From assembly GCA_903813345.2 (NCBI GenBank), contig CAIIXF020000006.1, positions 186,001 through 250,000 on the forward strand: 64,000 nucleotides of DNA, read 5' to 3'. This document shows, piece after piece, positions 49,960 to 62,500 of the stretch; the stretch's first letter is position 1; the number at the start of each line of letters is the position of its first letter. Source of the DNA: Owenia fusiformis (taxonomy: Eukaryota; Annelida; Polychaeta; Sabellida; Oweniidae). The notes beneath the pieces are model-generated. The model saw nothing but the letters and a program-made list of their open reading frames with translations. It was not told the origin of the DNA and did not search any database. The translations under genes were made by a program, and so were the position numbers.

Positions 49960-50126
49960 CCCGTGAAAAGAAATTATGGTCCCCTGGGGATGATGGTCCC
50001 CTTTTCTTATGGCCCTTACTGGCCCTGACTGTGTATAAACAATAAGGAAATTATTGTATTTAGGTCACCATGTAAATCAAGAGAGAGTGGGACCAAAATT
50101 TTATAGGACCACCCTTTTACACCCGG
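49960..50126. mobile_element. MITE with CCGGTGTAAAAG ends, copy 3 (inverted)
   Basis: Inverted copy of the same family, ending CCACCCTTTTACACCCGG. Nearby flanking GACAGTGGT occurs on both sides (about 49950 and 50138), possibly an 8-9 bp target duplication just outside a slightly larger unit. Confidence 0.6.
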
Positions 50127-50329
50127 ACAGGGTGACCTGGACAGTGGTAGACGTTGTCATCTTAGGATGCCCATATAACACGGAGCATATACGTCTCAAG
50201 ATCACAAAGATATTCGAATGATCTTGATTGGACATCATGGTGCAATCGTAATTTTACAGAGTGGCTCCAAGGAAACAAGTCCCTTTAACCGAGCACAACC
50301 ATTCCCGAACACAATTGCAAGGTTTAGTT

Positions 50330-50600
50330 TAGTTTTTATCCGCTTGGGTCGCATTCAGAATTGGACCAATCAGAAGTCGTATTGTTGGGGTGAGCGCGGA
50401 TTTTCGACTGGCCTGGCTCCATCGCCATTTTGGATTACGAGATGTAAATACTGTGGTTAAAGTGACATTTCGTAGTACATACGTGAGATCGATCCATGAT
50501 TTTCCGGAGAAAGAGAGGTGATGGTCCAATCCCACATTCGCACTTGATTTACAATGTCCAGACATGGTTTTTTTTGGGTGAGTTTTAACTTTTTTCGCCA
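50330..50600 (+). promoter_or_regulatory. Candidate promoter region of the Myb gene
   Basis: A short CpG-containing stretch with GGACCAATCAG (CCAAT, about 50364) and GAGCGCGGATTTTCG lies upstream of the first recognised Myb exon. The missing first coding exon must end in phase 2. An ATG at 49932 (ATGGCGGCAGAGACG) is one possible start and another at 50553 is less likely; neither is proven. Confidence 0.25.
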
Positions 50601-51178
50601 ACTCATTGTTCCGCCAAATTTTTTTAGATTTGTCAACATTATGCTATTTTTGGTTGTTACACCTGCCAGGTAGGCCATCAAATGTCATAACTTAGGGCAT
50701 TTTGATCCCTGAACAAGGTTTACTAAAAATAATGTAATTTTTATGTGCAGAACGGAGGATTGCTGGAAAGTCAGTGTATTAAAATTTTTTACAACACCCC
50801 AAAAGTTGTTGCCATGCCAATTTTTCAGGAAATGAAGGAGTGACCAACTCAGCTCAGCATTCTTATTGATATTCACGGCTCAACAGCTCTATAATAGCAA
50901 AAATCTTGAAATAAAACAGTGTACATACGATGTAGAGTATACCTCGAAAGACTCGAGAGCAATATAAATTCACCTTTTGAGAACCTGCTTTCTGAAGTAC
51001 TGTAGGCCATAGCCGAGCTTACACACATCAGCCGTGTGTCAAAATATGCATAGGCGTAGCGCCCGGTACGCTGGGTACGCACAGGCGTACCAGATGGTTG
51101 CAAATTCGCTCTAAATACAAGCCCATGATACAACCAAATTTCAAAATTTTCCCGGGGGAGAACCCCCAAACCCCTTAA

Positions 51179-51582
51179 GGTTCAGCTGGAAAGTGACATT
51201 TTGGTAAAAAATTGCTATACCTGCACATGTTATTTTCTGGTACATAATTAAGTATGAAGGCATGTGTGTATTTCCTTGCTTTTTTCAGGAAAGTATCATT
51301 ACACTGTCTACTTTTAGTAAACCTGGAAACAGGTCAATGGTAGCTCCTGTGTTGTCTGGAAACTTTGAAAGAAAATTTGGAAAAACAGGAAGTGTGAAAT
51401 ATCAGAATTCCCTGGAGTTCCCTTTGAACGCCTACCAGATATTCTAAAAGAAGACAATGTAATGATACTTTCCTGAAAAAAGCAAGGAAATTGATACATG
51501 CCTTCATACTTTATTTTGTACCAGAAAATAACATGTGCAGGTATAGCAATTTTTTACCAAAATGTTACTTTCCAGCTGTACC
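51179..51582. mobile_element. TTAA-flanked fold-back MITE, tandem unit 1
   Basis: 404 bp, flanked by TTAA at 51175-51178 and 51583-51586. Ends GGTTCAGCTGGAAAGT and ACTTTCCAGCTGTACC, with inverted termini running about 130 bp inward. The second unit, 51587-51990, shares the middle TTAA. Frames on both strands inside are mirror images of each other, not genes. Confidence 0.85.
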
Positions 51583-51586
51583 TTAA

Positions 51587-51990
51587 GGTTCAGCTGGAAA
51601 GTAACATTTTGGTAAAAAATTGCTATACCTGCACATGTTATTTTCTGGTACATAATTAAGTATGAAGGCATGTGTGTATTTCCTTGCTTTTTTCAGGAAA
51701 GTATCATTACACTGTCTACATTTAGTAAACCTGGAAACAGGTCAATGGTAGCTCCTGTGTTGTCTGGAAACTTTGAAAGAAAATTTGGAAAAACAGGAAG
51801 TGTGAAATATCAGAATTCCCTGGAGTTCCCTTTGAACGCCTACCAGATATTCTAAAAGAAAACAATGTAATGATACTTTCCTGAAAAAAGCAAGGAAATT
51901 GATACATGCCTTCATACTTTATTTTGTACCAGAAAATAACATGTGCAGGTATAGCAATTTTTTACCAAAATGTTACTTTCCAGCTGTACC
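51587..51990. mobile_element. TTAA-flanked fold-back MITE, tandem unit 2
   Basis: Same length as unit 1 (404 bp) and differing from it at only about three or four positions that I can see. TTAA follows at 51991-51994. Head-to-tail with unit 1. Confidence 0.85.
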
Positions 51991-51994
51991 TTAA

Positions 51995-53519
51995 CGATCG
52001 TTTTTTGCTTCGCTCAACTATTGTTCCTGTGGTGGCATACTACTTTGAAATATAGCGCTATGCCCATGATATGTACAGACTTTATTCGCTGAACACACAC
52101 CTTAGTGTTTTTGCAATTTGTCATGATCATACATCGATGCATCGGCAAATTTTAGCAGTAAACACTTCAATGCACATCAGTTCACTAACTTTTTTAGAAA
52201 CTGAAGCTTATGTGCACTAAAGTAAAATACTGAATGCAACAAATAGGTAATACTTCTGGTAATATTTATGCTGTGTAAAAACAACTGTAAAAAGTAGAGG
52301 TCATTTGTGCATTTTGACAAGCTAAAACATTTTTGAAGTGAAAGCATACCAGAACATTCGAGATGAACAAATGAATGAGACATTGAAAATGTGATAGGAA
52401 AAGGTGATATTTAGCAGATTTACTAAAACCTTGATGTTTTGTTAAGACATTGATGTATCATCAGAATCACTCTACAAATCTATAATTTACAATATCCTCA
52501 GTGGTTGGGAATTACTCCAATCCTATATAATTTGTAATTGTTCATCAGCAACATATTTTTCTTTAGTAGGCATACTGAGTTCTTGTAATTTCTTACTAAG
52601 CTGTTAAATGTGAAAGTAGTTTCCTACTGTCAAAATTAAAACCTTTCCAAAATTGCAGCAAAAATTGACTAATCTACAATGATTTTCACCCGGAACAACT
52701 AATTTTAAATGATATCATCATGATGTAGGATAGGTTTGAATTGTTAGGGCAGTGGGACTAAGATTTCTATTGTCAGAGTTTTGTGGATCTGGGAAAGACA
52801 TATGATCAGTAACCGAACATTTGAATGAATTGTCATTTGACCCATGTTTTTTTATGATGTTTGTATCAATAATTATATGATGAATTGAAGGATACATCAT
52901 AATGATCATCTATGCAATGTCACATCCAAATTGAATCGATATTAGCTTTTCCACTCCTTAGTTCCTTTTTGAATGTTCCTAGTTCTATGTAAGAAATAAA
53001 ATGTTTTATCAAGTGCCAGTTTATAAAGTGAGTACTAATCAGTAAGTACTTCATATTCTCTCCAGTAATCCATTTTATTAATTGGGTGTTACTGTTAGTC
53101 AAGTTCAGACTGTGGCAACAATCTTGGCTAGTCAATATGTTGTGGATGAAGCTGAATAGGCTGTGGTGCTACACCATCATCTTAAAGCCTTACCAGAGCC
53201 CTTGGTATCTTGGTCACACCTTGATGACCGTAGCTCAGTTATCAAAACTTAAGCTCCTCGGGTTTATGTACTTTAATGATCCTCAAAAAGATTATGGACA
53301 GATCGCATGAAAAAGGGGAGGGCTTCAGCAGGTGAATGATGCTGATTTTTGGTTGCAGGTGAAAACATCTATTTCTGTTTAGAGGTCCATCTTACTTGGC
53401 ATAAAGACAAATAATGATGACTCCATGTATGAATTATACAGATTTTGTATGACGTAACCTAAAAATATCACTAAGGAGTACATTACAAAACTTTTCACTA
53501 TCCTGAAATCCTTTTTCAG
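51995..53519 (+). other. 5' part of the Myb gene, no exon recognised
   Basis: AT-rich, no bounded repeat. A short stretch near 53095-53300 has longer open frames, but no domain could be named. Confidence 0.5.
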
Positions 53520-56500
53520 ACGCCGACAACTGCAACACAGTTACGACAGTGACACAGATTCGGATGATACAGATCATGTAGACCATGATTATAATCTACC
53601 CAAAGTTCGAGGGAAAAAGTTCATCAATAAAGGTCGCTGGACCAAAGAAGAGGTAAGAATTGTTTCAAACGTCAAATAAGTTCTGCTCATGTTCTCATAG
53701 ATTTTTGTCATCTGACAGTTTCAACTTGCTCAAAAGAAGACAGAATATCTCAATTCATATGAATTTTCACAGTATAATTTCAGTTTTAAGAATTTTACTT
53801 TAAACACATTGGTTATAAAAATGTTTCACCACATATAAGTTGATATGTTTTTAAACTAGCTTTACTTTAGGCTTGGGAGTAAAAAGTGCATAATTATATT
53901 ATATTATCAGTTTATATAACTCCATGCCACTTTAATCACCCTTCCATATATGATCTTGGTTAAAACATTGCAGTACTAAGAAAAGTAATCTTGTTACAAG
54001 TCCACTTTAATATTGTACTGATTCATCCATTATTAACAAATCCAAACATTGTAAGTTTGTTCAAGATTTGGAGGAAAATTATGTTTATATGTCAGAGTAT
54101 TGACTCAAATAACTTCCTCAAACAAATGCTTTAGTAAAAACAAGTAATGTTTTGTTAGCAGTGATATTCTGATCAAATCCAAGTCAGACCCTTGTAATGA
54201 AATATATTATTAAGATGTTATGAGGTGACATATTTAATGATCTATAAATATGATGTTATATATTATCTAAATTTTGGCATTAACCTATTAGCCTCTTAGT
54301 TTTTTTTCTGAAATTAACTGAAAATTTGGATTACTTAAATTTGATTTTGTTTTATGCTATTGCAAAAATTACTTTCTGAAATATAATTCATTACATGCGG
54401 ATGGGCGTAGGCAGGTGAGGCAACTATGTCACCAAAATATTAGAGAAACATATAATTTCAGTCTAAAGTCCAAAAGTTGTAATATACCTCCTTTAGCTTA
54501 AACCTGCACATCGCTCCAAAACGCAATCTTGGGTTGTTTCGGGGGTGAACTTTATCATTTTGAGCTTAATGAAAGATTATAGAATGATGAACAAATGGGG
54601 CAAATCTTGTGTAGAAATACTTACGATAAATGTGTCATTTCAAAGATTATTCATTGAATTGCTTCGATCGGCGCCGACGATATGATTTTGAAAAGGTTTC
54701 TAAATGAAGAACGTGACGTCACTTCCGAATCATAGCATTCAAATTAAGTAGCGTTTAATTACCTCCACCATTCATAATAAAACGGTAGTCTAGCGGTACA
54801 ATTCTCGCTTAGCACGCGGGAGGCCCGGGTTCGAATCCCGCATTCGCCTTTTTATTTTTTTAACGAAATGATTGTTCTTTGATATAACGCAGAAAAAAAC
54901 AATTTTTATTTACATAAACTTTATATTAGAGCTTAAAAATGTAAAAACAATATATGTCAACATATTGCGTTTTGGAGCGATGTGCAGGTTTAAATTTGAC
55001 TCGCCTATTTATTTTTGCCTCTTCAAATATTTAGTCCTGGCTATGCCAGAAATTATTCTTAGAATTTGTGATGTACTATATTTTTCACTCACTAAAGGCT
55101 CTTAAAGGAAGGGTCATGGTTTGGGATAGACAATTAGACATGGTCCATGATGGGAGGACTTGCTTGCATACATGCAGACTTTCTAAGTTGTTATAACAAC
55201 TTATACATAATGTCCAGCATGGATCAGTCAAATTCATGATTCAAACAGGTTTGAAATGAGCATATGCAATGCAGGTGCATAGATATTTCATGTTTGTTTG
55301 ATGCATTACAGACATAAGACCATGATTAAGATTTAGGAAAATAAACTTTGAGTTATCATACTCCTTAAAATTATGCGAAAGCTGCATGAGTTTACTGTTA
55401 CCAAAAGCAGCAGGTGCAAGACCTGATCAATATTTGCATAAAACATTATCAGAAATGAAATTAATATTAACAATGTGATGGTATTCTCATATATTCCTTT
55501 GTTTTTATTCTGATTCGGAGGCAATTAATTTGATGGTTTAATCCCAGGGGGAATAGGTTTGATATTAATGCATTGTTATTTGTCACAGTTTTAATTGGGA
55601 AAATTACATCTGCCTTTCCATGAGTCTTTTGTCTGGTTTTTCAAAATGGTCGGGATTAAGATTTGATTGATCATTAGGGAAGTTGATTCATCTGCAGTCG
55701 ACTTATTTCAAGTTTTAACGACAATGGAAAATTCGCTTGGTCTGGATTCAGTTTTATAATATGCGGAATTCTACTTAGGTAAATATTTCAGTCAACAAAT
55801 AGAATCATCATAATGGCTAAAGTTTATTAACGGTTTTCCAACATCTGCATGTATGTTGTAATTGTGCAACAATTCTATAAAAACATTCAACTTCTGTAAC
55901 AATAATTTGTTAAATAAGTTCTTGACATGAAATGTAGTCCATGTTGTTTTGCTTTAGTGGTTTAGTTAAAAACAATCAAATATTCGTGTTTCATATTAAC
56001 TTTTCAGTTTGCTGTTTAGATATCGCAGTTGTTCTGCTGAAAAACATAACTTGTATATTTAATAAAAACACCCCTAGTATAAGACAATGGTTCACGTAAC
56101 ATAACTTTCTCAGATGTCATCCTATACAAGTGTCAAACTGTCAGATTGGTTGAGTGACCTCGACAGAACATAACTGTGCAGATCCATATGTGAATTGTTT
56201 CAATTTTCTGGAATTATTCATTCCATTTCACTGAAACAGGGTGATAATTATAACTGTATATGTACCTGTAATAACCCTCATTATTTCTCAACATTTTGGT
56301 GAATCATTTTCAACAAAATCAAACTCTTAACAGTATGTAATTAAAACTATGAGTGATTCCTGGGGTTATGATAATTTTTCACTAATTTTCTCTAATTTCA
56401 CCATGTGTTTTTTCAACTTTATATTTACTTGAACTGTGCATGTCAGAGGTCATCTTGGAAAATTCCAACAGATGGGAAGGTAGTCTTTGTTTCAGAGGAA

Positions 56501-59500
56501 ATAGGGACTTGAGGGTACAATTACATGTTACATGCACAAACCTCATGAGTGCAGTAGAGGGAAATTAAGAAATTAAAATGAGGGAGCAATTCAAACTTTT
56601 CGTATAACAGTATATATAATTTTTTTAATGTATTGACACAGTACATGCATGTCCATCACCAGTTGAAAGGACACTGCTTTTGTCATAAATGCCCTATGAA
56701 AATGAGAGATTTTAATTATTCATAATAATCAAATTATAGTTGATAGTAAACTTCCTTTAACTAATCACACACATATGGGCATACTATGAAACTTGATTAC
56801 ATGTTGAGATGGTCCCTGTAAAATCAAAGGTATATCTCTATGATTGAAGTTGACAAGATTGCTGTGTAATTAGGTCGTGTTAATTAGGATATTTGCATGA
56901 TAACTGACTTAATGTGTCTGGCCATGCCATTGATTGCATACCAGTATATAACAGAACACTTCAAGTAACGCATCATAAATCAACTGGCTTTGGAACTGGA
57001 AGGGTTCACTGGATTTTTCTTGTAAGCCATTTCAGCTACTATTTTCATTGCTGGATTGAAACAAGAGTATATATAAGATCAAATTGGATTATAGTAACCA
57101 TAAAGTATTCACTTCAAGGATATGAAATTAATGCAACTTAACAGGACATAGCATACAATTAAAACAAAAATTGGAATTAAAGGTTTGTGAAATAATACTT
57201 TCTTGACCAACTAAGGTCCAAAGAGAAATTACATTAAATGTAAAAGTAGATGTAAAATAAATAACTGTGGTGTGTGGTATGGTGGTACGTGAGAACTGGA
57301 GATTCTTTTTTCTGGATTAGAGTATGGTTTCATTATACTCGCAGTAGTCGGAAGCTGACAAAATCTAAACCTCTATGTCACTTACTTTCTAGGATGATAA
57401 ATTGAGAAGAATCTTAGAAGCAAATCCTAACTCAGACTGGAAGATGATTTCCCAATACTATTCAGACAGGTCTGATATACAGTGCCAGACTAGATGGCAG
57501 AAGGTCCTCAACCCTGAGCTCATCAAGGGACCTTGGACAAAAGAGGTAATTCAAAATTTAACTTGTGCCTGACATTTCTGCAAAATCAGTTCAATTTGTG
57601 GTAAAGTTTCAACTTTTTTTGTTGAAATGTTTTTACTCAGAAGCTACCTCAAATGTCATTTTTTATTTTTTTATTTATTTATTAATTATCCTCATTCATT
57701 ACATAACATTTACAAAATCTTCAATCGCCAAATACATGCATGGCATTATAGAAGAATTGATGGAACTTAATGAAATATAATATAAGGAGCAATGTTAACA
57801 GTAGTTTTGGGGTTGTGGGGGGGGGGGTGCTTGGCGTGGGAAACAGTTAATGGAGATAAAAGATGTTTAAGGAGGGAAAATCATATATTGGCTTTTATAA
57901 AGGAAGCTAGCCTGGTCATCATTTTCGAATTAAGTTCGATAGAGATTTCAGTTGAGCCATATTTCAGAACTTCAAGATATTTATGCTGAGAGATTTGCCT
58001 GTCAAAAATTTCAGGGACCAGGTTTTTCAGGTATTGATTAAATTCATCCCTGGCATGTGTCAAATGAGCACAGTGGAAAAAGAAGTGTTTAACTGTTTGT
58101 GGATGTCCACATGAACAGTTTGGGTTGTCAATATTGCTAAAGTTATGAGCATATAGTTGGGCCTTAAATAAAAAGTCGGCCCTGAATTTATTTACTATTA
58201 TCTCATGGCTCCTTGTGAGGTTCAGTTTGCTGGTTGTGATGACATTTATTGGATTTTTGAAAAGCAGTTTTTGATGTTTCTTGAAATTCTGGATAGTAGC
58301 TTTACTCTTTAATGTATTTGGCAGGGCTAACCAGTTGGAGATTGCAGAGGGTACCGCTGAATTTCTGTACCGTTCAGAGCATTTTGGTATAATGAACTCA
58401 TCAGTGTTACGCAAGTTTCGAGTTTCTGGTTATTTGAACTTATCAAATATGTCATCAAGAAATTTAGGGTTAGGACCATGTACTATTTTGTACATAAAGT
58501 TGTTTATAAACATTTTTCTTCTAGTGTCAAGAGATGGCCATTGAAGTAGCATTAGTACTTTATCTGTGCTGCTCCCGTGAATACAACCTGAGCAGTAGAT
58601 AGCAGCTTTATAATATAATCTATCGAGCATTTGGAAGAACTATTGTAAATGATGGTACCATAATCAAAATGGGGCAATATGAAGGAGTTGAAGATTGTCT
58701 CCAAATGACTAGATCCTATTTTGTTTTTGAGTTTTTTAAATGGATTCAACATTTTTGTTACGTTATCATAGATGTTACTTATATGGTGCTTGTGTGTTAA
58801 GCATGGATCAAACGTGAAACCGAGGTGTTTATGGGAATCAGCTCTAACTATTTCCATATTATTAAGATTAGATGGACTGATATCATTAATACGTGTTCTA
58901 GGTTTATGAAATATCAGTTCATGACTTTTTCTGGTTTTCCTCAAATGTCATAACAGACAACAGAAGTAATGAGATTACTAGTGGACTTTTTTAACAATAG
59001 TAATATTTCTTTATTGACTCGTAACTAAATATTCCAGGAGGATGATAAAGTTCTGCAACTGGTGCAGAAGTTTGGACCAAAGAGGTGGACCCTCATATCC
59101 AAACACCTGAAAGGACGCACTGGCAAACAGTGTAGAGAAAGGTAGAGATTTTGAAGTTATTTGTAAAGAAATATTAATTACATATGTTATTATGTGAGTG
59201 ATTCCTGAGAAAATGTCCGATATGATATGTCCAATAACAGATTTTGACTGATATGGGATTCAGTATAAGATTTTGATTAACACAGAATCAGATTCCTGGT
59301 GATGGCTGATAAGGGTTTGATTGAACAAAATATTCAAATTCTTGTTTGATTATCTTACAGGGAAAGTTTTTAATTATGTTCCAGCCAAACCCTTTCAGAT
59401 AAGCAAACAGCAGATTACATGTATTATGATCTGAAGTTGTCATGGTTGTTGATCCAGATAACAAGCCCACATAGTAGTGTTCAACATTATTTAATCACAT

Positions 59501-62500
59501 ATAAACTATTACATTTACACTCAACTGTTAAAGTGTGGACTTGACCCATGTGAAAATTGACATGTACATGCATATTGGCCATTGGGTCTGTTGCGTGCTA
59601 GATGATTTTGTGCATGCATGATGTCTGTATCCAAATGTACCATCTACCATGTATATAAATAGTATATAATGTTTGATATTCAAGTTAATCACCTCATTTA
59701 ATCCCAGAATTAATTTTTATTGCCAATTGAAATCACGACATGCAATAAAAGTACAATGAACATAACTTTACAAACTAATCTGCTTACGTTCCTAATGGTT
59801 GATTAACTAAGATATTATTCATCAACTGATTCATTTAATCCTAGATGGCACAACCATCTGAACCCAGAGATAAAGAAGACAGCCTGGACTGAAGAAGAGG
59901 ACAGACTGATCTACACATTACATAAGAAGATGGGCAACCGCTGGGCGGAGATTGCAAAGTACCTTCCTGGAAGGTGAGATTCAATTTTGAATTTTGTGCA
60001 CATTATTACATTGACAGATTTCAACATAAGTTTACATCATGCATATAATTTATGCACATACCAAATTCTTATTCAATGATAATACATCAAAGAAAGGTCT
60101 TGCAAAAAGGCATGTAATGAAAATCATTAAAAATTCATTGTTGATTTTCAGGACTGACAATGCCATAAAAAATCATTGGAATTCCACAATGAGGCGGAAA
60201 TATGAAAATGAAGAAATAGAATCCAAGAAACAAAGAAATGCTGGTGCATATCCATTTAATGCTGCATACACTCCAAGTCAACCAAATAGTATGCAGGGTT
60301 TACAGCCAGTGAGGCTCTTCCAGAATGAATACCATGCAGAGGTAAGGTGTATTCATATTTTCACAATGTTAATGCTCTATATTTGATGTGTATGATGGAA
60401 ATGGAAATCAGAATTAGCTCAAAATAACCCCAAGACTTTTCTCTACATAAAAATCTTGTGAGAAACTTGGAACGCAAAATTGAACTTTTCATACAAAAAT
60501 GTTTTTTAAAATCGCCCTAGATTCAGATCTTACAAGCCTTCAGTAGAAATCACTATTAATAGAGCATATCTTTTCAAGGGTTCACAAATGAGCAGCCATA
60601 CTCAAAGCCAGCAACAGCAGCAGATGCATGGGGAGAAAACAACAAAAGTCGCAGGCGGCTTTAGCTATGACAACACTATGCAGCAACATACCCCACAGGC
60701 CCAGCAGTATCAGAACTACAATGATCAACAGACCAAGACTTCAGATAGCATGTCCCCTGGTGTACAGAAATGGCTACAGATGGACACTGATGGGTTACTC
60801 TCTCCTTTGAAGTATGTTTATGATTTGAGTTTGAATGATTTTATTTAGTCCAAATAGAAAATGTAGATTAAAATCTCAAAATATGATATCTCACATATGC
60901 TTTTGTATAAGAAAAAACTTCAAAAATGTCTGCCATTTGACTTTTTTGCAATTAAATCTGATAATCTGAAATTATTAGTTTTGTGTAGCTTACATTATAT
61001 TTGTTGCATTTTTCCATATAGCAGACATCCTGTATAAAAAATACATTAGCTAATTGAATAGCTTTTTGTTTAGGTGTATACCAGACCTGTATAATCAGAT
61101 ACAGCAGGAAACAGATATGACGACATTCCAGTTACTGACTGGCAGTAAATCTATGACCCCCATCAAGTTTAGTAGCCTGAAGCAGGGCTCAGTAGGTAAG
61201 ACAGAACAATACAGTTTGTCAATCGTCTGTCATCTGTTTGAAAAATAATCAAGAAAATATCTTTAAATTCAGATGATTGTTCAGTTTTCATCAGTTACTT
61301 TTCAAACCTTGAACAACACATTCTGAAGACAACCTTAGATTGAATTTAAAATTTTCAGCATGTACTGTACATGTAAATATCACTATAACAAAAGTTTTCA
61401 CAAAAGGTCTGTAAACTTTATAATGTACTCTGTAAATGATGTTAACTTGACTGGTCATAATAAGAAATGATAAGAAACATCCTTATGAAAAAAGGATATC
61501 GCTAAGTGTTTGTGGTCTGTTGAAATCCACTGAATCACCATGCATTTAAAATACTTAACCCCCGTTCAATGAATGTCATCCAGGTTATCGTTTTGATGGT
61601 CACGCCATATCTTCTCTAAAAGATGAATCTGGTGGTTGTCTCATCAGCATCACATCTCCTTTGGTATCAAAACTCACAACCCCACCAACAATCTTACGTC
61701 GTGGGAAGCGTCGGCGGAATTCTGAATCTGGCAACAAGTCTGACCTTGAGACGCCAAGTAATGGAAAAGAAATGCCTGTTATGGTGGGCACTATTAAAGA
61801 AGAAATTGAGGATGTGAAACCAATCCCAGAAATTAAATCTGAACAAGATTTTGACAGAGTTGATGGAACTATTGGAGAACTGCCTAAAACCCCAAAAGGA
61901 ACTCCAATCAAAGGACTGCCATTTTCACCATCACAGGTATGAGAAATATTGGACACCCTTTGGCCAACGTTTTTCTCATATGGAGGTTAAAATAATTTCA
62001 CAAACTACAAATGTCTTAATTGCGTCTTTCAATGTATTTGGCAAAATATGGGTTGTTGAATTTTCTAAAAACTGAAAAAATGAAAATCAAAGAAGTTTGT
62101 AATTTTTCACTTCCTTTTACCATCTATGTTATCCACTGTTTTTGTAAAGAACTGGCGTTTGTATTTGACATCTGCATAAAAATTATTTCACTGTCAACTG
62201 AATGCAATAACTTCAATGAGATTATGTTTTGTAACCATCAATGCCTCGGCTGTGTTTTTACCTGCTATTTTCTGTAATGTCATCCACTGTTCTGTTTTAG
62301 TTCCTGAACAGTCCAGGTATACCACTTGGAGATGGGACTCTGACCTCTACTCCTGTGTGTCAGCCGAGACAAGCTATCACCCCACAACCTGTCAAACAGG
62401 AACCACAAGCTAGCACGCAAGTAACTGACAGGTAGGTAGTAATGCAGATGTGCATGATGAAATGGTAAATCTTATACTACTCACATTTCTTTGTGGGTAT

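Noticed and set aside
51262-51907. Four similar 61-codon frames on both strands (CFFQESIITL)
   Set aside because: They come from the inverted arms of two tandem MITEs, so the same sequence is read on each strand.
53095-53300. Protein-like stretch before the Myb exons, in places resembling a Rho-GAP phrase
   Set aside because: Stops interrupt it, no motif is complete, and no splice signals fit the Myb frame.
61600-61956. 118-codon minus-strand frame opposite a Myb exon
   Set aside because: Antisense shadow of the Myb exon 61584-61936, which has the conserved protein.
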